Positions 15,786-23,398 of a DNA stretch of 64,000 nt are shown one piece after another. The notes beneath the pieces were generated by a model. The model was not told the DNA's origin. It made no database searches and worked only from the letters and a program-made list of their open reading frames with translations. The stretch's first letter is position 1, and the number at the start of each line of letters is the position of its first letter. This DNA is from G965276765 sp965276765. Its GTDB lineage: Bacteria > Actinomycetota > Acidimicrobiia > Acidimicrobiales > Palsa-688. The stretch is from NCBI GenBank assembly GCA_965276765.1, contig OZ255627.1, positions 186,001-250,000 of the forward strand. Direction: 5' to 3'. The position numbers and the translations under genes were made by a program.

Positions 15786-16622
15786 CTACCTCCGGGCGCC
15801 GCGGGTGCGCCGGCGGCGGACGATGAGTTTTTCGGACGGCTTCGTACGGTCACGGGTGCGGCCTTCGGGCCGACCCCAGGGCGACACCGGATGGCGCCCT
15901 CCCGAGGTCTTGCCCTCGCCGCCACCCAGGGGATGGTCGACGGGGTTCATGGCGACCCCGCGGGTCTGGGGTCGAACGCCCTTCCAGCGGTTGCGACCGG
16001 CCTTGCCCACGCTGATGAGCTCGGCCTCGGAGTTGCCGACCTCGCCGAGCGTGGCCCGGCAGTCGATCGGTACCCGGCGCATCTCGGTGGATGGCAGCCG
16101 CAGGGTGGCGTAGGCGCCCTCCTTGGCGACGAGCTGGACGCTCATGCCGGCGCCACGTGCGATCTTGCCGCCGCCGCCCGGCTTGAGCTCGACGTTGTGC
16201 ACGACCGAGCCGACGGGGATGAAGCGCATCGGCAGGGCATTGCCGGGACGGATGTCGGAGCCCTGGCCGCTCCTGAGCACGTCGCCGACGGCGACCCTCG
16301 ATGGGGCCAGGATGTAGCGCTTCTCGCCGTCGTGGTAGTGCAGCAAGGCGATGCGGGCGTTGCGGTTGGGGTCGTACTCGATGGCGGCGACGGTCGCAGG
16401 CACGCCGTCCTTGGTCCGCTTGAAATCGACGATCCGGTACTGCTGCTTGTGGCCACCGCCGCGGTGCCTGGCCGTCTTGTGGCCGTGGGCGTTGCGGCCG
16501 CCGCTGCCACTGTTGGGGGCGAGGAGGCTTCTCTCGGGGCGGGTGCGGGTGATCTCGGCGAAGTCCGAGCTCGTCTGGAACCGCCGGCCTGGGCTGGTGG
16601 GCTTGCGCTTGCGGAGCGGCAT
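15786..16622 (-). CDS. rplB: 50S ribosomal protein L2
   Basis: Largest core protein next to the peptidyl transferase centre, 278 aa. It shows TSPGRRFQTSSDFAEITRTRP, GRNAHGHKTARHRGGGHKQQ and the C-terminal GVAMNPVDHPLGGGEGKTSGG, which contains the conserved functional His. It begins 1 nt after rplW ends. Confidence 0.98.
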   Translation of the reverse strand: MPLRKRKPTSPGRRFQTSSDFAEITRTRPERSLLAPNSGSGGRNAHGHKTARHRGGGHKQQYRIVDFKRTKDGVPATVAAIEYDPNRNARIALLHYHDGEKRYILAPSRVAVGDVLRSGQGSDIRPGNALPMRFIPVGSVVHNVELKPGGGGKIARGAGMSVQLVAKEGAYATLRLPSTEMRRVPIDCRATLGEVGNSEAELISVGKAGRNRWKGVRPQTRGVAMNPVDHPLGGGEGKTSGGRHPVSPWGRPEGRTRDRTKPSEKLIVRRRRTRGARR

Positions 16623-16623
16623 C

Positions 16624-16914
16624 TCAGTTCCCCTCGAAGATCGGGATCGAGTAGTCGGGCTTCAGCTTGACCATGGCCCGCTTGGTGTCGATACGCCGGC
16701 CGAACGTCGCCGCCCTGCGGTTGCGCTTGCGCTTGCCGGGCCGGTTGAGCGTGGTGACCTTGGCCACCTCGACGCTGAAGATCCGCTCCACGGCCTGACG
16801 GATCTCGATCTTGTTGGCGTCGGGGGCGACGACAAAGGTGTACACGCCCTGATCGAGCAGGGCGTACGACTTCTCCGAGACGACCGGCCTGAGGATGACA
16901 TCGCGGTCGCTCAC
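16624..16914 (-). CDS. rplW: 50S ribosomal protein L23
   Basis: 96-aa exit-tunnel protein that docks SRP and trigger factor. It reads SDRDVILRPVVSEKSYALLDQ, VYTFVVAPDANKIEIRQAVE and GRRIDTKRAMVKLKPDYSIP. It overlaps the end of rplD by 4 nt. Confidence 0.96.
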   Translation of the reverse strand: MSDRDVILRPVVSEKSYALLDQGVYTFVVAPDANKIEIRQAVERIFSVEVAKVTTLNRPGKRKRNRRAATFGRRIDTKRAMVKLKPDYSIPIFEGN

Positions 16915-17690
16915 TTGGTCTCCTCGGGATCATCGGTGGTGTCTTCGTCCGCTGGGGGGGAAATGGCGGCCGTGTTGGTGTCATCGTCCGCCGGTGCCGT
17001 CTCGTCGTCGGTGGATGCGGCCGGCGCCGGAGCGGGCGGGGCGCTCAACGTGACCGGCGTCTCGGTGGTCGCCACCACCCCTGCCCCCGGCAGGGTCGCC
17101 GATGTGAACACGATCCACTCGTTGCAGAGAACGTCGTAGGCGTTGAGCTCGGTGGCGAGCATCACCTGCACGTGGGGGAGGTTGCGGAACGACTTGTAGG
17201 CATCGAGGTCGTCGCGTGACAACACGACGAGGACCTTGCCGTCGACGCCGAGCGTCTCGAGCGCCCTGCGGGCGGCCTTGGTGCTCGGCTCGTCGATGGC
17301 CCAGTCGTCGATGACCACGACCCGGCCCTCGGCCGTGCGGTCGGAGAGGGCGGAGCGCAGCGCCAGATTGATCATCTTGCGCGGGGTGCGCTGCCGGTAG
17401 CTACGTGGCTTGGGGCCGAGAGCAACACCACCGCCGCTGAACTGCGGGGCTCGCTCCGAGCCCTGCCGGGCCCGGCCCGTGCCTTTCTGCTTGAACGGCT
17501 TCTTGCCGCCCCCGGATACCTCGGCCCTCGTCTTGGTGCTCTGCGTACCGGCCCTCGCCGCCGCCAGCTGGGCCGTGACCACCTGGTGCAGGACGGCCAC
17601 GTTGGGCTCGATGCCGAACCAGCCGTCGTCGAGGGTGACCGTGCCGGCGGACCCGCCGGAAAGCGAGCGCACGTCGATGTCGATGCCCAT
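16911..17690 (-). CDS. rplD: 50S ribosomal protein L4 with acidic C-terminal extension
   Basis: Exit-tunnel protein; in E. coli also the repressor of the S10 operon. The L4 core shows VVTAQLAAARAGTQSTKTRAE, the loop GGGKKPFKQKGTGRARQGS and LCNEWIVFTSATL. After residue 210 or so comes a tail of about 50 residues, mostly Pro, Ala, Thr, Asp and Glu, ending DDPEETK. The 259-aa length starts at the ATG at 17690, which overlaps the rplC stop by 1 nt; longer in-frame readings upstream are the rplC gene in another frame. Confidence 0.96.
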   Translation of the reverse strand: MGIDIDVRSLSGGSAGTVTLDDGWFGIEPNVAVLHQVVTAQLAAARAGTQSTKTRAEVSGGGKKPFKQKGTGRARQGSERAPQFSGGGVALGPKPRSYRQRTPRKMINLALRSALSDRTAEGRVVVIDDWAIDEPSTKAARRALETLGVDGKVLVVLSRDDLDAYKSFRNLPHVQVMLATELNAYDVLCNEWIVFTSATLPGAGVVATTETPVTLSAPPAPAPAASTDDETAPADDDTNTAAISPPADEDTTDDPEETK

Positions 17691-18340
17691 CACTTGCCGC
17701 CCTTCACTGCGTCGCGGATGAGAACGAGGCCTCCGCGCGGGCCCGGCACTGCGCCCTTGATGAGCAGCAGGCTGCGGTCGGCGTCGGACGAGACGACCTC
17801 GAGGTTGAGGGTGGTCACCTTTTGGTTGCCGAGCTGGCCGGCCATGCGGGTCCCCTTGAACACCCGGGCCGGCGTGGCGCACGCCCCGATACCGCCGGGA
17901 GCCCGGTGGTGCTTGTGGTTGCCGTGGCTCGCGCCCTGGCCCTTGAAGTTGTGGCGTTTCATGCCACCGGCGAAGCCCTTGCCCTTGCTCACGGCCGTGA
18001 CGTCGATCTTGTCGCCGGCACCGAGGAGGTCGACGGAGAGCTCCTGGCCGACGCTGTAGCCGGCGGTGTCGTCGAGGCGCAGCTCGACGAGGCCCCGTCC
18101 CGGGTCGACCTCGGCCTTGGCGTAGTGGCCGAGGAGCGGCTTGTTGACAGCGCTGGCCTTGCGGTTGCCGTAGGTCACCTGGACCGCCGAGTAGCCGTCG
18201 CGGTCCTGGGTCTTGAGTTGCACGACGCGAGCCGGCGTGACCCTGACGACGGTGACGGCAACGGCGCGGTTGTCGCCGTCCCACACCTGGGTCATGCCGA
18301 CCTTCTCGCCGACGATCGCTTTGGAAGCCACAGCAGTCAT
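17690..18340 (-). CDS. rplC: 50S ribosomal protein L3
   Basis: 216 aa; one of the first proteins to assemble on 23S rRNA. It begins around TAVASKAIVGEKVGMTQVWD and shows KGKGFAGGMKRHNFKGQGASH, then HHRAPGGIGACATPARVFKGT. The ATG at 18340 has AGAAAGAG just before it. The gene leads its transcript here: its normal upstream partner rpsJ is 6 kb away, and a PBP gene diverges from it. Confidence 0.97.
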   Translation of the reverse strand: MTAVASKAIVGEKVGMTQVWDGDNRAVAVTVVRVTPARVVQLKTQDRDGYSAVQVTYGNRKASAVNKPLLGHYAKAEVDPGRGLVELRLDDTAGYSVGQELSVDLLGAGDKIDVTAVSKGKGFAGGMKRHNFKGQGASHGNHKHHRAPGGIGACATPARVFKGTRMAGQLGNQKVTTLNLEVVSSDADRSLLLIKGAVPGPRGGLVLIRDAVKGGK

Positions 18341-18506
18341 GCTCTTTCTGGGGTCGTGGCGGAGATGACCAGCCAACATCGACCGATCGCCTCACACGGA
18401 TACCCGCCGGCCGGGCCGGCGAGCACGGATACCAAGTTTGTTGCCACGGGGTCTCCGAGCGAGAAGCACGGACACACGTGGACATCGCCTTGATGACCGG
18501 ATGTGA

Positions 18507-18512
18507 ACTCTA
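18507..18512 (-). promoter_or_regulatory. Possible -10 box of the rplC-rplD-rplW operon
   Basis: The minus strand reads TAGAGT. It is the only TANNNT match I found on that strand between the rplC start and 18540. It would give a leader of about 160 nt ahead of rplC. No -35 hexamer is clear. Confidence 0.3.
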
Positions 18513-18591
18513 TCAGCTGCGTCGCTCCTCGGCGATGCCGCCACACGACGGCGGCGACCGGGCATGCACCGACGCCGGAGACATCGTTGTT

Positions 18592-18597
18592 TACACT
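18592..18597 (+). promoter_or_regulatory. Probable -10 box of the PBP gene (leaderless)
   Basis: TACACT ends 7 nt before the TTG at 18605. That is the spacing expected if transcription begins at, or one base before, the start codon. The same geometry is seen at nine other genes in this window. Confidence 0.4.
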
Positions 18598-18604
18598 CGG
18601 TCCG

Positions 18605-20386
18605 TTGTCATCTTTGCGCCCACTTCCCCGGCGGACGCGTCCAGCTCACCGACGCACCGGCCTCTCTCGCCGCAGCCGCAAACGGCTGTTCGGGCTGCTT
18701 GGCGTCTTCGGCGTGGCCTTCAGCCTGATCGCCTACCGCCTGGTGTCGATCCAGGCCTTCGACAACTCCGGCTACCAGCAGGTGAGCGACACGCCGGTGC
18801 GCACCGTCGTGCTGCCCGGCCTGCGCGGCTCGATCCTCGCCAGCAACGGCAACGAGTTGGCCCTCTCGGAGATGCGTCCGACGATCTTCGCCGACCCCGG
18901 TGAGATCACCGACGCCGCCACCGAAGCGGTCAAGCTAGCTCCCGTCCTCGGGCAGTCGGCGTTCAAGCTGCAGGCCGAGCTGACGGCGAAGACCACCTAC
19001 GTCGCCCTGGTGACCGGCGCCACCAACGCCATGGGGACGGCCGTCACCAACCTGGGCCTGGCCGGGATCGGCACCAAGGACGAGCCCATCCGCTACTACC
19101 CCGACGGTTCCCTGGCCGGGCCGATCATCGGCCAGGTCAACGCCGCCGGCCAGGGGGTCGGCGGCCTCGAGCAGGGCTACAACTCGGTCCTCGCCGGCCG
19201 CTCCGGCAAGCTCACCGAGTCCGTCGACCCCCAGGGCCGGCCCATCGCAGGGAGCATCACCGCCAACGATCCCGCCGTCAACGGCAGCGACATCCTCAGC
19301 ACTATCGACCAGCCCCTCGAGTACCAGACCGAGCAGATCTTGGCCAAGGCGCTCACCGCGGCCGGCGGCAAGGACGCCGTCGCCATCGTCGAGGACACCA
19401 AGACCGGCGCCATCCTGGCCGCAGCCAACATGGTGGCGGGACGCCATGGCGCCGTCCAGGCGGCGAGCGGACTGGCCTTCACCCAGGTTTACGAGCCCGG
19501 GTCGGTATCCAAGATCATCACCATGTCGGCCGGGCTCGCCCTCGGCAAGATCAATCCCTCGAGCAAAATCCCGATCCCGTACCCCTACTACGTGGCGGGC
19601 ACGGCGTTCCACGACGACGCTCCGCACCCCTTCGAGCAGTTGAAGCCGATGGGGATCCTGACCCAGTCCTCCAACATCGGTGCCATCCACGTGGCCCAGC
19701 GCATCGGGCCCGACGCCCTCTACCGGTACCTGAGCTCCTACGGCCTGACCCAGAAGACCGACATCAACTTCCCCGGCGAGTCCCAGGGCCTCGTCCCTAC
19801 GCCCTCAAAGTTCTCGGGCACGACGCTCGCCACGCTCAGCTTCGGTCAGGGCTACGGGGTCACCGCCGCCCAGATGGTCTCGGCCGTCAATACGGTGGCC
19901 AACGGTGGCGAGTACGTGGCGCCCAAGCTGGTGTCGGCGACGGTGGGCGCCGACGGCCGCCAGCGCCTCGTGTCGACGCCCAAGCCGCACCGGGTCGTCC
20001 CAACATCGGTGGTCAAGAAGCTCACCCCGATGCTCGAGCAGGTCGTGTCCAATGGAACGGGCACGGCGGCCAAGATCCCCGGCTATGCCGTCGCCGGCAA
20101 GACGGGTACGGCCAACTTCGCCGCCCACGGCGGCTACGTCCAGAATCGCTACGTGTCGAGCTTCGCCGGCTACGCCCCGGCCCAGAAGCCGGCGATCACA
20201 GCCCTCGTCGTGATCGACAACACCGCCGGCTACGGGGCTACGGCGGCCGCCCCGGCCTTCTCCCAGATCGTCAAGGATGCCCTCGTCGACAAGGGCGTCC
20301 CCTCCGCCGGCAAGCAGCCGGCGCCGAACATCAACTCGGTGCCCATCATCGGCGGTCAACCGCAGAAGGCGTACCTGGGGCAGTAG
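18605..20386 (+). CDS. Class B penicillin-binding protein (FtsI/PBP2-like transpeptidase)
   Basis: Cross-links peptidoglycan peptides at the outer face of the membrane. A basic N terminus (RRSRKRLFG) leads into one membrane anchor, LLGVFGVAFSLIAYRLV, then a dimerisation domain (RTVVLPGLRGSILASNGNELA) and the transpeptidase. The active-site motifs are complete: PGSVSK (Ser about 300), SSN (about 355-357) and KTGT (about 499-501). No PASTA domain is present. The length is 593 aa from TTG 18605; a GTG at 18503 without a ribosome binding site would give 627 aa. It is isolated from any division (dcw) cluster and sits divergent to rplC. Confidence 0.9.
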   Translation: MSSLRPLPRRTRPAHRRTGLSRRSRKRLFGLLGVFGVAFSLIAYRLVSIQAFDNSGYQQVSDTPVRTVVLPGLRGSILASNGNELALSEMRPTIFADPGEITDAATEAVKLAPVLGQSAFKLQAELTAKTTYVALVTGATNAMGTAVTNLGLAGIGTKDEPIRYYPDGSLAGPIIGQVNAAGQGVGGLEQGYNSVLAGRSGKLTESVDPQGRPIAGSITANDPAVNGSDILSTIDQPLEYQTEQILAKALTAAGGKDAVAIVEDTKTGAILAAANMVAGRHGAVQAASGLAFTQVYEPGSVSKIITMSAGLALGKINPSSKIPIPYPYYVAGTAFHDDAPHPFEQLKPMGILTQSSNIGAIHVAQRIGPDALYRYLSSYGLTQKTDINFPGESQGLVPTPSKFSGTTLATLSFGQGYGVTAAQMVSAVNTVANGGEYVAPKLVSATVGADGRQRLVSTPKPHRVVPTSVVKKLTPMLEQVVSNGTGTAAKIPGYAVAGKTGTANFAAHGGYVQNRYVSSFAGYAPAQKPAITALVVIDNTAGYGATAAAPAFSQIVKDALVDKGVPSAGKQPAPNINSVPIIGGQPQKAYLGQ

Positions 20387-20401
20387 GTCCGGTTCTCGCC
20401 G

Positions 20402-20452
20402 GAACCTGTCGCGATCTTGCACCGAGGGGTGTACAGAAATCGCGACAGGTTC
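20402..20452. repeat. Inverted repeat with perfect 14-bp arms, 23-nt loop
   Basis: GAACCTGTCGCGAT (20402-20415) is matched exactly by its reverse complement at 20439-20452; flanking GCC/GGC can extend the pairing with a bulge. It lies 16 bp after the PBP stop, between convergent genes, and no U-tract follows. It may be a bidirectional terminator or a dispersed palindromic element. Confidence 0.75.
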
Positions 20453-20515
20453 GGCCCGGCGCGTACACGGATCGCGATCAGAAGTGAATGACAATCACGT
20501 CCAGATAGTTTCGCG

Positions 20516-21088
20516 TCAGGCGGGTTTGGCCACGTCGAGGCGAAAGACCAAGAGCAACGGGAGGGTCCCGATCTCGAGGGCCTCGGTGACGTGGACGATG
20601 GCCTCGTCCTCGACCCGGGTCCTGACGGCGGGCAGGTCGGCCCGTTCGCGCAGCGACACCGTGAGCCGCAGCTCGGGACGGGTGGGTGAGCCGGCGAAGG
20701 TGGCCGACGCGCGACTCACGCCGGCGTAGTCCTCAATCTCGGCGGTGACGGCGGAGGCGACGACCGACGTCGGCACCGACGTGGTGCCGGCCTTGAGGTC
20801 CTCCTCGAGCTGCAAGGCGCCCACGCCGTCGCGGCGCAGCTGCACGATGAGCCAGCGCAGGCAGAGGAGGGCCACGACGAAGCCGACGGCGCCGATCACC
20901 GGCCACACCCATGAGCGGGCCGCTACCCATCGGCCCTCGGCGCCGGTCAGGACCCGGGCATGCTCATTGGCAGCGCCCAGGTACCCCTGGCTACAGGCCA
21001 GGATTGCCAGCCCGGCGAGGACAAGCAGCACCCCGATGACCACGAGGCCGATGCGGTTGCCGCGAGCGGTTCGCACGGTCGCCATCAC
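20516..21088 (-). CDS. AmaP-like alkaline shock membrane anchor protein
   Basis: 190-aa membrane protein. Two hydrophobic segments lie at about 13-33 (GLVVIGVLLVLAGLAILAC) and 60-82 (VWPVIGAVGFVVALLCLRWLI), followed by a soluble Asp23-like domain with EIEDYAGVSRASATF and LRLTVSLRERADL. In AmaP proteins this arrangement anchors Asp23 to the membrane. It is the last gene of a five-gene Asp23 cluster and overlaps its upstream neighbour by 4 nt. Confidence 0.7.
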   Translation of the reverse strand: MMATVRTARGNRIGLVVIGVLLVLAGLAILACSQGYLGAANEHARVLTGAEGRWVAARSWVWPVIGAVGFVVALLCLRWLIVQLRRDGVGALQLEEDLKAGTTSVPTSVVASAVTAEIEDYAGVSRASATFAGSPTRPELRLTVSLRERADLPAVRTRVEDEAIVHVTEALEIGTLPLLLVFRLDVAKPA

Positions 21089-21828
21089 CGCACCTCAGAA
21101 CCGGCGGCGGGTGCGCCGCCCTGGCCCCCCGTCTCGGCCAGGTCGGTCGCAGCCGCATGCTCACGCACCGCCGTATCAGGCCTCTGCTTCTCCTCGCCCG
21201 GAGCCGTCACCTGCGTCGACGTCGCGTTTGGTCGCTCGGGAGCGGACTCGCTGTGCAGCGGCGACTCGTCGGCGGCGTCCTTGCGATGGCGGACACGCAC
21301 GGTGAGCGCAGGGGGACGGACCAAACGGATCTGCTCGATGCGGTGCTCCGCTGCGGTCGTCACCCTGGCTCGGAGGTCGAGCGGGTCGCGCAGCGGTGTT
21401 ACGACGTCGATGCGCGCCTTGCGACGGCGCAGGCGGACGTCGGCGCTTCCGACCCCGTCGACATCGGCGGCGCTCGAGCCCAACGCCCTGCGGACGCTGC
21501 GCCGGCCGACACCCACCCACTCGTCTGGCCGGACGGTCGTGACGGTGAGCAGCTTGCGCTTGCCCGGGAGGAGGGCGGCCAGGATGAGCAGCACCCCGAC
21601 GACGACGGCGGCGATGGCCACGGCCAGCACGGAGGACTGGGTCCAGGTGGCGCTACGCAGGTTGGTAGCGATCTGCTCGTAGGGCCACACCAGGGAATGG
21701 CCGGCGAGCTGGACGGCGACGACGTCGACGGCGACGGTCGCGCCGGCGCCACCCAAGATGAGAGCGGCTACGACGGCCAGGACGACGCGGCGTCGACGCG
21801 GCTGGCGCGGTGCCTCGGCGCGACTCAT
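21085..21828 (-). CDS. DUF6286-like membrane protein of the Asp23 cluster
   Basis: 247 aa. An N-terminal hydrophobic segment (VVLAVVAALILGGAGATVAVD) and a second one (SVLAVAIAAVVVGVLLILAAL) are followed by a soluble domain with TTVRPDEWVGVGRRSVRRAL and DVVTPLRDP, and an Ala/Glu-rich tail. This layout resembles the DUF6286 proteins linked to Asp23 genes in actinobacteria. The biochemical role is unknown. It overlaps both neighbours by 4 nt. Confidence 0.6.
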   Translation of the reverse strand: MSRAEAPRQPRRRRVVLAVVAALILGGAGATVAVDVVAVQLAGHSLVWPYEQIATNLRSATWTQSSVLAVAIAAVVVGVLLILAALLPGKRKLLTVTTVRPDEWVGVGRRSVRRALGSSAADVDGVGSADVRLRRRKARIDVVTPLRDPLDLRARVTTAAEHRIEQIRLVRPPALTVRVRHRKDAADESPLHSESAPERPNATSTQVTAPGEEKQRPDTAVREHAAATDLAETGGQGGAPAAGSEVR

Positions 21829-22214
21829 TGGACCCTCGCCGACTCGGCCCGGTCCCTGACGAGATCGGAGACTTCGATGTCGACCTCACGAACCTCGAGG
21901 CCGGCGAGCGCGCCGACCGTCTTGACCACGTGGGTCCTGACCTCGACGGCCACCTGACGAAGCGGCACCGGGTAACGGACCGACATCGTCACCGACACCC
22001 GAGCCAGGTGCCCGTCGACCTTGGCGTCGACCCGGGGGCGGCGGTGATCGCCCCTGCCGAGGGCCAGGCCCCTGACAACGGCCGCGCCCGGGTACCGGGC
22101 GGCCGGGCCGCCGGAGAAGGCGATCTCGTCGGCGGCCTGGCTGGCAATCTTTTCGATGACACGATCTGAGACGGTCGTCTTCCCCCGCCCCGGCTCGTGG
22201 CCGACCTGAGTCAC
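21825..22214 (-). CDS. Asp23/Gls24 family envelope stress protein (second paralogue)
   Basis: 129 aa from a GTG at 22214 that overlaps the previous stop codon (GTGA). It shows TTVSDRVIEKIASQAADEIA, DAKVDGHLARVSVTMSVRYPV and VRTHVVKTVGALAGLEVREVD, the Asp23 pattern of a conserved amphipathic helix with a ...VDIEV strand. Asp23 proteins form cytoplasmic filaments at the membrane under envelope stress in Firmicutes; the role in actinobacteria is little known. Confidence 0.75.
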   Translation of the reverse strand: MTQVGHEPGRGKTTVSDRVIEKIASQAADEIAFSGGPAARYPGAAVVRGLALGRGDHRRPRVDAKVDGHLARVSVTMSVRYPVPLRQVAVEVRTHVVKTVGALAGLEVREVDIEVSDLVRDRAESARVQ

Positions 22215-22426
22215 TTTCGGTCCAGGCGGTCGCGGTCGAACCACGAGACGGGATGGATCCGCCCGTCGAGGGTGAGCCCCACGAGCAGGCCGAGACCGCC
22301 GAGCAGGATGACCACGACAAAGGCCAGGAAGCCGCCGAAAGCGGCGGCGAAGCCGAGGGCGATTCCCGCCACCAAGCCGAGCCAGGTGACGTTCAGGCGA
22401 TGCTCGGTGTCGGGCTCCGGCCTCAC
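22211..22426 (-). CDS. Small DUF2273-like membrane protein
   Basis: 71 aa. Nearly the whole middle is hydrophobic: VTWLGLVAGIALGFAAAFGG and FVVVILLGGLGLLVGLTLDG, forming two adjacent membrane helices. The short basic tail (WFDRDRLDRK) is probably cytosolic. Small proteins of this type accompany Asp23 genes. It overlaps the genes on both sides by 4 nt. Confidence 0.65.
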   Translation of the reverse strand: MRPEPDTEHRLNVTWLGLVAGIALGFAAAFGGFLAFVVVILLGGLGLLVGLTLDGRIHPVSWFDRDRLDRK

Positions 22427-22950
22427 TGGACGCGCGCCTCGGCGGAGTCCTCTTCGTCGTCGTTCTCGTCGGGCAGGTGGACGTCGCCGACGCTGATGTT
22501 GACCTCGGTTACCTGCAGGCCGACGAGATCCTGGATGCCGGTGATGACGTTTTGCCGCACGTCTTCCGCCACCTCGTGAACGGGATAGCCATATTCGACG
22601 ACGAGGTCGAGGTCGATGGCGGCCTGCTTCTCGCCGACCTCCACTGCCACGCCCTGGCTGAGGCTGATCTTCTGGCCGGGGATACGCTCCCGGATCGACC
22701 CGATGGCCCGTGCGGTGCCCGAACCCAGCCGATGCACGCCGGGCACCTGACGGGCGGCGACGCCGGCAACCTTCTCGACCACGGTGTCAGAGATCGTCGT
22801 GCGGCCCTGCTCGGTGACGAGCGGGCTGGCCCCGCCGGTGTCGTTGGCGGCCAACTCGCCGGTGCGACCCTTGGCCGCGTCGTCGGAGCCTGCTTTCTGC
22901 GGGGATGAAACGGTGCCGCCGGTGGGCGACGAGGTCGTGCTCATATCCAA
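22423..22950 (-). CDS. Asp23/Gls24 family envelope stress protein (first paralogue)
   Basis: 175 aa. An N-terminal Ser/Thr/Gly-rich stretch of about 45 residues precedes the Asp23 domain: TTISDTVVEKVAGVAARQVPG, AVEVGEKQAAIDLDLVVEYG and VRQNVITGIQDLVGLQVTEVN. The C terminus is very acidic (PDENDDEEDSAEARVQ). It is first gene of the five-gene cluster. An ATG at 22944 is an alternative start. Confidence 0.82.
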   Translation of the reverse strand: MDMSTTSSPTGGTVSSPQKAGSDDAAKGRTGELAANDTGGASPLVTEQGRTTISDTVVEKVAGVAARQVPGVHRLGSGTARAIGSIRERIPGQKISLSQGVAVEVGEKQAAIDLDLVVEYGYPVHEVAEDVRQNVITGIQDLVGLQVTEVNISVGDVHLPDENDDEEDSAEARVQ

Positions 22951-23041
22951 TTCCTCCAGGTGGTGGTTCGGGACTTCCCCCTTTCAGACCCCTCCCACGA
23001 GCCGGCCTCACGGCGAATCCGTGAACTTTCTTGGCGGCCCC

Positions 23042-23338
23042 TCAGCGCAGGTTGCGACGGGTACGGCGGGCGGCGAGGACACCGCGGGTGATGGCGGCCA
23101 CGACCCACTCGAGGCCGCGTGGCTGGTGATAGATGGTGACCGGCGTTGTGACCGTCGTCCGCCTCGACGTCCCGAGCAGGCGATCGCGGGCCTCGATGAG
23201 CCGGGCCAGCCGTTCGGCCGCTTCCGCTTCCGGACCCCCGGCATCGGGGTGGGCCTCGCGCACTGCCGTCCCGAACGCCCGCCTCACCTCGGCGTGCGAA
23301 GCCCCCGGGCGCACACCAAGCACGTCGAAGGGGTCCAT
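23042..23338 (-). CDS. Small J-domain protein
   Basis: 98 aa, starting at the ATG at 23338 with MDPFDVLGVRPGASHAEVRRA. The HPD motif of DnaJ domains is present in VREAHPDAGGPEAEAAERLA. After the J domain comes a short segment, GLEWVVAAITRGVLAARRTRR, possibly membrane-associated, and no zinc finger or client-binding domain. It presumably stimulates a DnaK-type chaperone on a specific client. It is divergent from pyrF, 60 bp away. A GACAAT box lies 6 nt before the ATG. Confidence 0.75.
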   Translation of the reverse strand: MDPFDVLGVRPGASHAEVRRAFGTAVREAHPDAGGPEAEAAERLARLIEARDRLLGTSRRTTVTTPVTIYHQPRGLEWVVAAITRGVLAARRTRRNLR

Positions 23339-23386
23339 GAGCCCATTGTCCCACCACCCCTCCGCGGGGCGACAACGCCACCCGCG

Positions 23387-23392
23387 TAGGCT
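23387..23392 (+). promoter_or_regulatory. Probable -10 box of pyrF (leaderless)
   Basis: TAGGCT ends 6 nt before the pyrF ATG, and no ribosome binding site is present. This fits a leaderless transcript. Confidence 0.4.
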
Positions 23393-23398
23393 TCGGGC

